DNA of 64,000 nt from positions 60,282,352-60,346,351 of the forward strand of contig NC_059503.1 of the NCBI RefSeq assembly GCF_914767665.1. Reading direction: 5' to 3'. This document shows positions 34,901 through 49,900 of the stretch, in pieces. A model generated the notes under the pieces. It was given only the letters and a program-made list of their open reading frames with translations. It made no database searches and had not been told where the DNA came from. Position 1 is the first letter of the stretch. Each line of letters opens with the position of its first letter. Source of the DNA: Harmonia axyridis. Lineage: Eukaryota > Arthropoda > Insecta > Coleoptera > Coccinellidae. Made by a program: the position numbers and the translations under genes.

Positions 34901-37900
34901 AAAACGGTTTTTCTTTCAAACTTTAACATTCTGTGTCTCGAAAACGAAGCTAGTTAGGATATATGTTAATAGGAATTTTTTCCATGAAAATAAAAGTTCT
35001 ATCCGGTGCCATAGTTATTGTTCTAAATTCTGGACCACTCTGTATAGGGTGTCCGATTTAAGATACAGAGACTCTCTCCTATAACTCTAAAAAGGTAATT
35101 AATTTCTATGATCCGTTATGAGTACAATATAAACCATAAACTAGAGAACGAAGCAGAGTATTTACGATCTTATAGTTCTCGAGAGCATAGAATTTAGAAC
35201 ACCCTATACACTCACGAATTTGCAATTACAAGATATTCTTCCCCAAATGAAAATTGACCTGCCTTGGGCTTTTTTGTTCTATGTAGGCCTGTCTATATGT
35301 TTAGACTTGTGCCTTATTTGAAACAGAAGTTTGGAATTTAGACACCAACTGTGTTTAGTTCAGTATTTATGTTTTTAGGATTCAATGCCGGTTGTTCATT
35401 CTCAGCCTCACAGATTTGATAAATAACTTGTGTAATGTGTTTGTTTTTTTTTCAGGATTTTTTCGTTCATTTATAATTTTTTGTGATTGGAAATGAAATA
35501 ATATGGATTTAGGGCATGCTTGTATGTTACATCAAACTTAATTTTCATAATAATTACTTTGTTTTAGAATTTTTTAATCTGATAACTTACTACCTCAGTA
35601 TAAAAGATAAAGCGCTAGTCTAAATAGAGATATCTAATAATGTGATTGGTGGACCCTTCTGTAGATAATTTTTGTAAATTTGTTTAGTAACCTTGTTTAT
35701 GAACATGACAACATAGTCGTCGAAACGTTCATTAAACGTATATAAAGATTCTGTGGATTAGAGTTTGATTGCAACAACCTCATTAAAGAATTGTACCGGG
35801 TTTTTCACCATAATTTGACCCCCCCTTTAACTTTGTTTCTAGAAGAGGTACGAAAAAATGTTTCCTACAAAAGTCTCACGAAATCGATTAGTGTTTTTTG
35901 AAATGATTTCACAAAACGAAATATATACAGAGTGGGCAACATATTGATTGCAACTTCATTTTTTCAAATGGAACACCCTGTATATTTTTCTATATTGACT
36001 AGCTCTTTTTCTCCTGATTTCGAATATATAACATATGTTTGGCCTATCTCTCTCATTCTGAGTACCACACAGTTTCAAATTCTAAAAACCTGCACCTGGC
36101 AAAAGTAATCAATTTTCAAGTGGAAGGCTGCGATAACTCAAAATGCCCTTTTTTGAGTTATCTCGTTAGCAACGATATGACATACGTTTTTCATTATAAA
36201 TTGGAATTGGATCATTTGGATGCAACATCATATATTCTCTCCTTGTAGCTTTCTTATTTTTATTGTTCTCCACATAAAGCGAAAATATTTCAAATTTTTC
36301 CGCTTCTGTGTAGTGCATATTCGATGAATAGTTTATTCAATGATAAACGTATGTTATATATCGTAGCCAACGAGATAACTCAAAAAAGGGCATTCTGAAC
36401 ATTGCAGCCTTCCAATTGAAAGCAATTACTTAGCTTGCCAGGTGGTTCTTAGAATTTGAAATTCTGTGGTACTCAGAATGAGAGAGATAGGCCAAACATA
36501 TGTTATATATTCGAAATCAGGGGAAAAAGAGCTAGTCAAATATAGAAAAATATACAGGGTGGTTCATTTGAAAAAATGAAGTTGCTATCAATATGTTGCT
36601 TACTCTGTATATATTTCGTTTTGTGAATTCATTTTAAAAAACACTAGTCAAATTCGTGAAACTTTTGTAGAAAATATTTTTTTGTACCTATTCTAGTAAC
36701 AAAGTTAAAGGGAGGGTCAAATTATGGTGAAAAACCCGGTACATTATACAGAATTTCGAAAAAAAAATTTTATATAAAAAAGAACCATAGCAATTTTAAA
36801 GAAAAATTCACCGTTGTTCAGAATCTTTTGTTTTACTCAATGTCCATCGAGTTTGGACCCTAAGAATCGAATATATCCGTAGGTGTTTGTTTTCATTCTG
36901 ATATATTTCCATAAGTTTTTCATGGGGTGCTGTTAATTTATTTACATATTAATGAAGCACTTACCACTTGGGATAGGTTTTGACTACTGCTACGCAATAA
37001 ACTACGCACAGATCTCGTGTTATCATGTGTTTTTTCTTGACCATGATGAGAGCTCGTGTTAAATTTCTCTTTCTATAGTGTTAATGGAAATGCAACCATG
37101 CAACAACATGCGAATAATACTGTTAATATTAGATTCAATGTCGAAAATAACAGAAATTTGATATGCATGACTTCAATATAGGCCACAGAAGCACAAACAG
37201 AAGAAAAAGAAATACAGCTTTTGAATTGGGTATATTACCAAATTATTTAACGACAAGGAAGCACGAGGCAAATTGTATTTGAAAGCTCTTTTTGTACAAA
37301 CATATAAAACTCAACATCTCGCTCATGTACGACCATAATGACTACTCAAAATGTTTTCAAGAATAAGCTCACTAAAAAACATTGCGCAAAAAAATTAACG
37401 CACATTATGGAAATCTCAAATTTATTCTACAACTGAAGGTGTTGTCAATGATAATTATTTTTATCAGAATTATGCATGCATATGTTATCCACTTTCAACG
37501 TTTTTCTTCAATACAGATGTTTTTTCCCAGCAGGAATAAAAAGATGAGATTATCAGATTTTGAATGTATTGGCTCCATTCTGAAATCAGTTGTTCTCGAT
37601 CAATTCTAGTGATCAATAGTTTTTCTTTCGTTTGATTTTTTACACTCGATCGCTATGCAACACGAAACACGCAATTTGACCCAAGAGGAATGTGCCCAAG
37701 CGGTAGTTTTGCGAGAAGAAGGGTGGACATACACAAGAATTGCAGAAAGGTTTGGAGTTTCCCATACAACTGTGTCCAGAATGTTGCAGCGATTCAGGGA
37801 GACAGGTATGAATGTCCGAAGACCAGGACAGGGTAGACCACGGGTAACAACTGCCATTCAAGAACGTTACTTGAGAGTTTCTTCGTTGAGACAACGGTTT

Positions 37901-40900
37901 GCAACCGCTCGCCTCCATCAAATTCAGCTTGAGCAAACTCATGGGGTGCAAATTAGCACTCAGACAATAAGAAATCGCCTCAGAGAATATGATTTAAGGC
38001 CTCGTGTCGCGGCAAGAGGCCCAGCTCTTACCCCAGCTCATCGAAGGGCGCGTTTGGATTTTGCGAGAGAGCATATCCATTGGGAAGAGGCTGATTGGGA
38101 AAGAGTTCTCTTCACAGATGAGTCTAGATTCTGCCTCTACCATTGTGATCGACGTTCCCTTGTATACAGACGTCCACATGAAAGATATACTCAGTGCAAC
38201 TTCCTGATTACTACTGGTTTCGGGGAAGGATCGATTATGGTATGGGGTGGAATATCTTTGACTGCTCGCACAGACCTAGTTGTCGTTGATAATGGAGCTA
38301 TCAGGTGTGTGAATAAGTCTTTCCCGTTTTTTGTAAGAGATGGCGCCACCAATACTGTGCGAGTATTTAATGGTTACATATGTCATAATCAAAGCTTATT
38401 CATCTGTCAACAATTCCACACTAACACATTAGTTGAAATTTTTTCGCATCATAAATTTTTGAAATCGTGAAAATGTCGAAATTTGAGCCGAGTCGACGTC
38501 ATTTGCGGGAAGTTTCACTTTATTGGTTCAATTTGAAGAAATCTGCTGCCGAGGCGCATCGGTTGCTTCAGGAAGCTTATGGAGAAGGTTGTGTCGATGT
38601 ATCAAGTGTTCGCGGATGGTTTCGACGCTTCAAAAGTGGCGATTTCGACGTGGAAGACAAGGAGCGTTCCGGGCGGCCGCAAATCTTTGAAGATCAAGAA
38701 TTGGCGACTTTGCTTGATGAAGATTCGTGTCAAACGCAAGAAGAACTTGCTGAAGCATTGGGAGTTGACCGAACAACCATTTCCAAGCGTTTGAAAGCCA
38801 TGGGAATGATCCAAAAGCAAGGAAATTGGGTGCCGTACGAACTGAAGCTGAGAGACGTCGAACGGCGTTTTTTCACTTGCGAACAGCTGCTTCAGCGACA
38901 TAAAAGAAAGGGTTTTCTGCATCGTATCGTGACTGGCGATGAAAAGTGGATCCGTTACGATAATCCGAAGCGAAGAAAATCATGGGGACTACCCGGCCAT
39001 GCATCATCATCGACGGCCAAGCCAAATATTCATGGCGCCAAGCTCATGCTCTGTATATGGTGGGACCAGCTAGGTGTGGTTTACTATGAGCTTCTGAAAC
39101 CGAATGAAAGGATCACAGGCGAGGTCTATCGACGACAATTGATGCGTTTGAGCCGCGCACTGCGAGAAAAACGGCCACAATACTCCGACAGGCACGACAA
39201 AGTTATTTTGCAACATGACAACGCCCACATGTTGCACAGCCGGTGAAAACATACTTAGAAACGCTCAAATGGGAAGTCCTACCCCACCCGCCGTATAGTC
39301 CAGACATTGCTCCGTCTGATTACCATCTCTTCAGATCGATGACGCATGGCCTGGCTGACTAGCACTTCCATTCCTACGAGGAAGCCAAAAAATGGGTGGA
39401 TGACTGGATAGAGGCCAAACCGGTCGAATTTTTTCGCAACGGGATTCGTATGTTGCCAGAAAGATGGGGAAAAGTTGTAGCTAGCGATGGCCAATACTTT
39501 CAATAATTCATTTGTAACCATTTTTTCACAATAAAGGCTCAAAATTTGAAAAAAAACGGGAAAGACTTATTCACACACCTGATATGAATGCTGATAGGTA
39601 TATAAGGAACATTCTTGAAGAGCATGTAGTGCCATTTGCCCTATACATTGGTGAAAAGTTCATTTTTATGGACGATAATGCCAGACCTCATCGTGCGCGC
39701 ATCGTTCAGGAGTACCTTGAAGAGGTTGAAATCTCTCGAATGGAATGGCCAGCAAGAAGTCCAGATCTCAATCCGATTGAGCAGGTTTGGGATAACCTCA
39801 ATAGAAGGCTGAGAAGTTCAGAAAATCATCCAGCTACTCTTAATCACTTAGGAATCCAACTCAGAGACATCTGGGAAGGATTAGATCAGAACATTTTAAG
39901 ATCACTCATTTTGAGTATGAACCGTCGTTGCCGAGCTGTAATTAACGCAAGGGGTGGAAATACCAAGTATCAAATCACTTATCAGCATTCCAGTATTTTG
40001 AAAATTGTTTATTTCTCTTCTTTCACATAAGATTCAGTGAAATCCTGAATTTTTCTTCCATTCAATGTGTCTTGTTTCGTTCAAAACCTTCCCGAGAGAA
40101 CATAAAAAATAAGTTATGAAGTCAATGTAGAGTTAACTTTCATTAAAATTGAGATTTTCAGAATGTGCGTTAATTTTTTTGCACATTGTAATTGGTATAT
40201 AATAACTGATCAACATAAAACATCAACAAAATCGTCATTTTTGAGTTGTCATCCTCATCGCAAATGAACGAATGTATTATATTTCTTGCTTTTCAGATTA
40301 TGTGTAATTTTATATCGTACAAGTTGGAATTGGTGATAATTTAGAACTTGAACTTTTGTGGCCAATCGACTGAATTGTTCTTACCAACGTCTTGACAGAC
40401 ACTCCTGATAGATTCTTATCAAAATATTTTTGACACGATGTAAGGGAGTTCAAAGATTTCGAACGCTAGAAGCGAAAAAAATAAAAAATACATGCGTGTT
40501 ACAAAAATATATGTAATGAACAAAAATGATGTTATATGTTAAAGCTAAACTAATGATAAAACATCTAGAATGATGAGAAAGTATGCAAGAAATAGCTTTA
40601 TGCATTTCGAATGAAAAACAATCAAAAAAGCAGAATTAGTTTCAATGAACAAAATAGTACCTTACAGTTAATAATAATTTATTATTCAAAAGTAGCTAAT
40701 GTCATAAAATACAGCATAAGAAAGGTTTTTAAAGAGTAGGATACGTTTTTCATTATTTATAATTATGTATTGATCAATGATAATTAATAAACTTTATATG
40801 GTGTATTTTTGACCTGGACTGCTGGTCGACCTAAAATGATGCTCAAGCGCTCTCCGCCCTCTATTTCGAAAACGAATCATCGTATAGAAAGAAAAACTTC

Positions 40901-43900
40901 CGAAAAAAATTGTAGGGAATTTAATCCTTTACAATACTGATAATAAATACAAATTTTTTGTCGGTGGCCGAATTAATTTATGAATTTTCTGAATAAACTC
41001 AATTTTCAAGAATTTCCGTGAATACATTTTTTTTCATAAATCGAACAAAAATATTTTTTAAATGACTCGGTGCAGCGAAAAAAGAATTCAACCGAAATTG
41101 AAATATTTCACGATTGTACTTTTTTTATAATTTTTATTTTTATATAATTATAACATGAATATGAAAACAAAATAGGAAAACATGAAATGGTTCATTTATC
41201 AAATCTAATAAAATCCTTGGATTAGTTCAAATTAACATTTCATCTAACTTTCTGTTTTCATATTCGTGTTAGGCATAAAAAAAGTATAATCGTGAAAAAT
41301 TTTATCAATTTTGGGTGGAATTTTTTTTCGGTGTTATCGATTTATGAAAACATTTTTTCCCAGAAATTCTAAGGAAACTAAGTTCATTCAGAAGAGGTAA
41401 TTCACTGATGTGAGTAAAAATCGTAACTTCAGAGGTTATACATAACTGACCACACTGAATAGAATATTGCGGAGAAATAACGTTGTAACGAAATGAATAA
41501 AAAATTTTGATAATCCTTACGTCTGCTTATTAACCGTTCATTAGTCACGATAATGTTTATAATTGAAAATAATAAACTAAAACTGTTTTGTAATATTAAC
41601 CTTGGAATACATAAATCATTCAAAAAGATTCTGAATTTTTATACAGGGTGGTCCAGATTCTAGTTGAAAACTTTGGTGTTAAATAGAACAATTTTTTTCA
41701 TGAAACAAAGTTCATATGAACATATATCCTAACAACCCTCGTTTTTGAGATACAGGGTGTTAAAGTTTGAAAAAAATCAGTTTTTCACTTATAACTCTAG
41801 TATTATTAAATTCATTGAGTTTTTTGATATTGAAGTCTAGATAATGTAATGTTTCGAATTAGGTAAGTGTCAAAATTATCCAATGGCGTAGATATAGGGG
41901 TGCGATGATAGGTAATTTTCCTATTGAATATCTACGCCACTCTTTTTTTCTCGGAAAAAATTGTTTCATTTTTGAATAAAGATCTCTTGAGTTTTTTTTC
42001 ATAGAATGGTTTTCGAGTACAAGCAAAGAATCTACAATAATCCATTATGGTTACTCATTTAGCAAATTTAAAAAATCGTTCAATTTTGCGTCGATAAGAG
42101 GTGTGTGATGTAGATTTTAGATGATAGTGTTTGCTTTGTACTCGATTATCTCAAAAACGATACATTCCATGAAAAAAATTCAATAGATTTTTTTTTCAGT
42201 AAAACTCTGTTCATTCCAGAAATGGAATAATTATCTCAAAGAAAGTATAGTGGTGCAGATTTTCAATTGGAAAAGTATCATAGTATTTTGGCAGAAGATT
42301 ATCACCTAATTCGAAACACTACCTTATCTAGACTACAATACCTAAAAATTAAAACAATAAATGTAGATAATAAAAGTAGAATTATGAGTGAAAAACTATT
42401 TATTTTTTCAATCTTTAACATCTTGTATATGTATAGAAACCTCGATAGAAACACCCTGTCTTTAAATCGAAGCATGTTAGGATATATGTTATATGAACTT
42501 TCTTCATGAAAAAAGTTCTGTTGCCAAAGTTATTGAACCGAAATCTTGACCACCCTGTATAACGATCAACATGTTATAGATTTTGAGGCCACGAAACTAA
42601 TTCAAAATTCGTTTCAGGTATTTAACAACAGAAATGTAATTACCAAAACAAGTATGCCCGTAGGATTTTCCAGTTGCCTAGCCTATTATGAATGATATTC
42701 GAACCATGTTCAGACTTTTGAACTCCTTATTGACAGTATGTGGAATTTTGGAGATGGTTTTCTTCAAGATTCTTTATACAAGATATAGATTCAACGATAC
42801 TACGCCACCCAATAAATTGCCATATCACATTTCTTTCTAAATTTTTTATCGATGCAAAATATGCGTTTCGGAATTTCGGAATATAGAGTTAAATATGGAT
42901 CGAGAAATTGAGGTTAAGTGACGCTATATTCGTTGTTGTTTAAAAAATTGATAAAAACGAGTTTCGTTTATTGATAAAACACTTTTTTATGGAAAAAAGT
43001 TCTGTGTGAGTAAAGCAACGGTTTGCTTAGTGTTATTCAGACTCGCTTCCATTGACAAAAACGGTTCAAAGATGGTATGCCGGCTTCCCAAGTGATTTAT
43101 TGAGTAAATAGTGTAAATACATGCCACACTCAATAGAATGATGAAAGCTTTTTGCTCTAGAATTTCTTTTAATCAAATTTAACCTCTTTCGAAAGACAGT
43201 TTGTAATTAATATTTTTCAGTTTTCAATACATTATTTTATCTTTTTATAATTAATGTATGGTCGATAACGTGGTTTCTATTTATAATTCATTGAACACAG
43301 TTTCTGTTTGTGTTTCAGTGTGAATGAATAATACCCACCGTCAGTTACCTATATTTGAATATTGTATTATCAATTGATAGTTTATATGTTTTCCACAATT
43401 TCCACAAATAGGATGACGTTAATATCGACATTGAATTACATTGAATTTACTTCTTGCATACTTTATCTATAAATGTACATCATGGAATGTTGAATGTATA
43501 TGAAAATGCAAAATGTATTTTTTCAATTAGTTCCAGAAGATACTTCGGAAACTGAAGTTGACATAGATATAAAACAAAAAAATTAAGAAAAGTTTTCGAT
43601 TTTTCTTCTGGTTTTCTATCTACGAATGATTTCAATATGGAATACTTCTACTTATTAAGTTTAATTCTTACCCCTTTCTTTTCTAATGAATACTCCTCTT
43701 TGTAAGTTTTTTTTTTAATTTTATCATCGATTTTTGTTAAATCTCCAAAACTCCTACGCTGGTTCGTTAACAGAAAAAAAAGAAAGAAAGCAAAATAAAT
43801 AAAACGAAACAAACAAAAGGCGAAGATTGCGGGTTCAGTTCAATGAAAATTCATGTGGCAAAAATGATGTCATTCTTATCTTAAACCATGCTTGTGCACT

Positions 43901-46900
43901 CGCATTCATGTTAATTAGCGTCGTGAAATATTACGACCCACTCACTCAACAATTCAGAAGAGCAATGCAAGATAATTGAAGAATTACCAAGTTCGATATA
44001 TTCCGATTGACGGTCAACAACTTTCAGAGAACATCACCCTATGAATAATCTTGGAAACTTACCAAATTCTTAACGCTCACGTTATAAAACGATTCCAGGT
44101 TAGTTTCATTCTAAAAACACGTTTAGTCATCAAAAAAACGCAAAAAAAAAGTGTAAGCGAAGAATTAAGATTAAAATGTGAAAGAAAGACACAAAATATC
44201 AAGTTTAAAACAAAAGCGACACAAATTGATGACTTACAACAGAAATGTTTTCTTTTTCTTCTTTGCGCGTTTTTTTCGTTTTTTTCTTTTTCATCGCTTT
44301 CTCGCCCATGTTGGAATCGAAAGAAGTCGTTTCCACGTAATTTTCCGTGATTTGGGTACTCTAAATGAAAAAGAATGTTGAAGGATGAACTGAAAAGAAC
44401 TTATTCTACAAAGCAGAGTTAAAAGCAGCAGTTCTGTATTTTTAAATGAACTCCCAAGAGTTATACAATATTATATTGAGATTTTAAATATGATCGTCAA
44501 TTGGCTTGGAATATCAAGTAAAAAAAAATGCATAAATTTACATTTTTTGCTTTATACTGAGAAACAAAATGCTTTATATTGCTTCAGCAGCATTTAATCA
44601 ATTGCACGGTTTTGACCTGAACGCATTGTGAAGTATATTTTTTCAAGCGTGAATGTGAGGTATTTTATGCATTATTCAATTTATTGTTTCCTCCTCCTCA
44701 AATAATCGAAAATCATCACTTTATATTAATTTTAAAAAGTGTTCATAAAGGTTAACGGTATTCCGTTAGAAACTCTAAGATATTGCAATTTCGTATTCAG
44801 ATCAAGAAAAGTATTCAACGGAGAGCAGTTGAAATCTATTCTAATTAACCGCTAAACTAGGTACTTCGACCTGATCTCAGCTCTGATAGCTGTTCCATAT
44901 TCAAATATTAAAAAAACATATTTCTCAATTACCTGGATTTAAGCTTGAGTGATAATAAAGTGAATTTGAATGTTTCTTTGAAAGCCTGAGTACTTCTACT
45001 AAGGTCGAGAATAACATCATTTTCATTCAAGATGAATTTTCTCGAGTTTATCACTGGAAAGTATTATGCATTATATACAGGCTGTTCATCCATCGACGCA
45101 ATGCTCTGTTATGGTTCACTGAAAATTTCTCATTGCAGTACCTCAAGATCCTAATGATACCGTGCCGAAAAATTTTTTGTAAATTTTAGCGCTTAACCGT
45201 AATAGAGCGTCGCATCAATGGAGGAACATCCTGTATATAATGCGTAATACTGGGGAAAATTCAAAATGAAAATGATTTTATTTTTGATCTGAGTTGGGAG
45301 TAGTCAGGATTTGAAATTTCAAATCTATCAGAATCTATCTTAATATCTTTCAGGCAATTGAGAAATTTCATTTTTCATATATTTGAATATGGAACAACTA
45401 TTTGAGCTCAGATCAGGAGCTCTAATGAAGCGACAATCTTGTGTCGAAAAAAAAATTGAAAACTTCTTAAAGTAATAGTCACGCCAATTTTTAAATTTGA
45501 GACAAATTCATCATTATTCAAGCATTGATTAGGGAAAATTTCAATACACCATATACATATAACGGAGATACAGTTTAATTCAGTTATCTCTAAACTGAAC
45601 ATTCCGTAGAAGTTTATTGACTCATTGTTTTGTTTATTTCTTGAATTGAAAACAAAGTTCGAATCATAATCAGTGGCGAAGGTAACCAGAAGAAATGTTG
45701 TATACATATTTCAGAATGTTTAGTCACTTTGAAATTTTGAAACAATAATGTTCTATTGTCAAAAAACAACTGACCAACCTACAGTAGCGTAACAATAGGG
45801 TGACAGGGTTGGCAAAATTCCTCGAGAGGCTGCGAGCTCAGAAATAACCTATAAGATTACGTTTTTGTCAGGATCAATTGAGCTCATCCTTTTAGAACTG
45901 TGCCCATTTTTTATATTTTGTTCTAGTAACCTGCACAGTCTGTCCAAGAAGATCTTTCAGAGTAGGACACCATCCATATGTGCTTCAGCTATCACATAGT
46001 GAGGATTGAAAACTGGCCAGCCTAGGTGCTTGGTCCCAGGGCCTGCTAGTTCTGGTCATTTGCACAGCCTGGCCAATTCTTTCTCCGATTTGCTGAGCCT
46101 CAAGATTTCATCTGCCGTCAGGCCCATTAGGCACAAATGGCATTTCTGAAGACAGTTACTCTCAGCAATCATCAATGGTCTAGGGCGGTTAAAATTTCAC
46201 GAATCTTTTTGCTTGTGTGATTCTGGATGTGTTCTACCAGAGGATCTCTTTGCTTCTTATTATTATTTGAACTGGGGTCGTTTTGGTTCGGTAAGCCTTC
46301 CGGGAACTGCGACCATACAGATCTGTTGTTCCCTATCCTACTCCTCCATAGAAACCCAAGGAGGTCGTCAATGACGGTAATAAAACTGACAACCTCCTTA
46401 GGGGCCTTGACCGTTACCTCTCTGGTATCCAGGACCCATGTGAATGGTTCTTAGGCCAGCCAGCTCCGGATACTTGCATACCATGTGCTCGGCTGTTTCT
46501 GCTTCCGATCCACAGAGCCTGCAAATCTCGTTTGCTGACTTTCCCATACGGTACAAATGATGTTTGTACCGACAGTGCCCCGTCAGCAGTCCCACCATCA
46601 CCCGAAGCTCGGCTCGTGACAGCTTCTTGGCGTAGGTAGGTGAAATCGTCACGAATTTCTTTGCCTGAACAAGTCTAGGAGTGTTAGTCCAGTGGATTAT
46701 CCTGTTGTTCAACTCCCATAGCTGGACCGCAGTTTTATATTGGTCTTTTCCCAGCCCACAGAAAGGCTCAGGTCCAGCAGGTGTTTACCTTGATGCACTT
46801 TTTGCAAGTTCATCAGCTTTTTCATTGCCTTCAACCCCACAGTGCCCTGGTACCCATAGTAGAGTCTCCTTATTTCATCTGGCCAGTTGCTCCTTGCTTC

Positions 46901-49900
46901 TTACTTGTGTTTCTTTTTGAGACACAATTTTGAGCACAGTTGACAGTTAGAGTTTCTGTCTGCCAGACAGACAGTTAATGTCGTAATAGCATGGATCAAT
47001 TTAGGCCTATATAACCCTATGCCAGTTCGTTTCACCTATTTTGTTCTAAAACTATGTACCCTATGGAGAAATTGATGTTTAATTGATTCACGAAATCCAA
47101 AGTGCCCTGACGGTCACAAATGACCATTTTCTCAACAAAATGTAGAGAATATAATAAATTGAAGTTAAAGAAAACTAAAAGCCATATACAAGTTCAAATT
47201 AATCATTAAGATTTAAACGTATTCATAAGAAATCCATCATTTTGAAAACGCATCCATTGGTACTTTGCCGGTACGGCTAAAATGACCTAATTAAACATAG
47301 TGGCGACAATTCGTTCAAATTGAGCCTAAAAATGGCGAATGGGGACATAGAAATTTTCACTGCAATTGACTGAAATGACCTGACACACGTCAAAATCAAA
47401 ATTATTGGGCCTGATAGTATTTGATTGTACATAGAATGAACTAATTCAACTTAAGAATACTACAGTCACTAAATAAAATGGGCCTTAGGCCTTACATTTT
47501 GAATAAATCCCAAAAATCAGGTGAATAGAGAATATAAACAAATGGCGCCATATTTAGGCCCAACCAATCAAAAACGAGACCACGCTTGTCGTCACTGTGG
47601 TTAATTGAGTCACTGTAGACGGCTAGATAGTGGCGCCACATAATCGATAATGGAACTACACTTTCAATAACTGCACTCACTGCATTATTTTTATAACAAA
47701 ATAAAAAATTTTTATTCCGTTCTCTGTCTGTTTTAACAAATAATATTGCTCTGATTTCTTCACAATAATGGATCTTGAAATTTGTTACTAATTTCTCGAA
47801 AGTGAGTATTTCCTAAATTGCAACAATGGAACAAACGAATTGAGCAGAGGATAGCGAAAATAGGTACCTTACAACGTGACAATAACAATTTCACAAACGT
47901 TTCATATTTATATAGCCTATAGTTTCTAGTCCGTGTCAGAGAAAGTGCAGACAGATGATGGTCATTTAAATACATTCATATGGAAGTTAGAGATTCAAAT
48001 CATAATGGTAATAAATGTTATTATTATGCCAAAGTCTCCGACAGTTTACAAATATAATTTTTGAGGGAAACAATTGAATAGTTATACAGGATCTTTGGTA
48101 ATTCAATGTTATTCTTTGAAGGAATCATTTGCATGAAATCATGTCCAATGAACTAAGGGTTTAAAAGTGGATGGTTACTGAGCTATAACAGATTTCCGGT
48201 TTTTCAGAAAAGCTCTGAGCTGTGAAAGTTCAACTTGGAAGCTGAAGAATGAGGGTTCACTTTGATGAGGAGGATGGTCGCCCCAAACTTAAAACATTTT
48301 AGAAATTCATAATTATGAATTTCTACCGTATTTGGAGTGAAGCTAATCCTAAAGTGTATGTCGAAACACCGTTACATCCAGAAAAACTGACTGGTGCGCT
48401 TTATGGGCTGGTGGAATCATTGGTCCGTACTTCTTCAAAACGATGATGGCCAGAACGTTACAGCCAATGGTGATCGGTATAGAGCCATGATTACTAACTT
48501 TTTCATTCCTGAATTGAACAACAATGATGTCCAGGAGCTGTGGTTCCAACAAGACGGCACAACATGTCACACAGCTCGAGCCACAATCGATTTATTGAAA
48601 GACACGTTTGGTGACAGCCTAATTTCACGTTTTGGACCTGTGAATTGGCCTCCAAGATCTAGACCGCTTGACTACTTTCTGTGGGGCTATGTTAAGTCAT
48701 TGGTCTATGCGGATAAGCCACAAACCCTTGACCATTTGGAAGACAACATTCGCAGTGTTATTGCCGATATACGGCCACAAATGTTGGAAAAAGTCATCGA
48801 AAATTGGACGTCCAGATTGGACTACATCCGAGCCAACCGTGGCGGTCATATGCCAGAAATCATATTTAAAATGTAATGCCACAAGATTATCTTGCGGATA
48901 AATAAAATTTATGTCAATCGAATAATCCATCGTTGTTTTATTGCAATTTAAAGTTCTATAGCTCTAAAAAAACACCGATAAGGATAATCTAGGAAGTAAC
49001 AGCCCTCTTTTTATTTAACTTTGTTTTTAAAATTTTCATCGAAAAACTTCAGATCGCTATCCACTTGATAAATTTGTTTGATTTATTTGTTACACTACAT
49101 CAATCCAATAAATTCATACATAGTCCTTAATTTTTTCACGTGAATTTGATGCGTTATGTAGCGAATAAGAAAGTCTGTTTGAAGATTCGTGTGATGTGAA
49201 CTTGCATATTTGTGTTGAATGTTTTGTTTTGAATTTCCATAGCACAATTGACTAATCAGTCTTTGAATGGTTTACGAAAAATCCTGATTAAAAATTTCTA
49301 CATTTAACTTTTACAGAACTACCTCTTTTACTCTCAAATATGAAAACGAAAATACATCGTTTCTGGGTTAATGTAGCAAAACCAAAAATCTAAGCAAGCA
49401 AGCAAGCACGCCATTCGAAAATACAGCCTTAATGCAACAATGAACAAAGAACAAGCACATCACATGTGATTGCACCTAGTCTCACCTCCCATCATTTTCA
49501 AAACTCTTAATCCTTTTCGCGACGCATTTACCCTAGCTATAGATCGAAAATACTGATTCCTAAGGTACTCACCTCGACTATCTCGTCTTTCTGTTCGAAC
49601 CTGTTGATCTGTTTCATGATGCCCACCGATTTCAGCTGGTTGACATCGTGCTTTTTATTCTTACAAAGTGAGTCTTCTTTCTCGTCTGCCCCTTTCATGA
49701 ACTGCGACGTCAAGTTCTGCACAATCTTGGCCGGTACAGTCTCGGTATCTCTCTCCCTGTTCTTTGCTGAGGCATCAGACTTGGTGACAATATAATTCTT
49801 GACGATCTCGTCTACTATTCTGGTCTGACCGGGAGATTTTATCTCGCGAAAAGCATCGTCAGTCTCATCTTCTTGCACCTGCACACCGTCTCCGTTCTCG

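Noticed and set aside
36039..36248. ORF of 69 aa
   Set aside because: It lies in one arm of a foldback element and has no relative outside the palindrome.
43700..44350. K/F/S-rich ORFs on the + strand
   Set aside because: Low-complexity T- and A-rich DNA produces them; no conserved motif.
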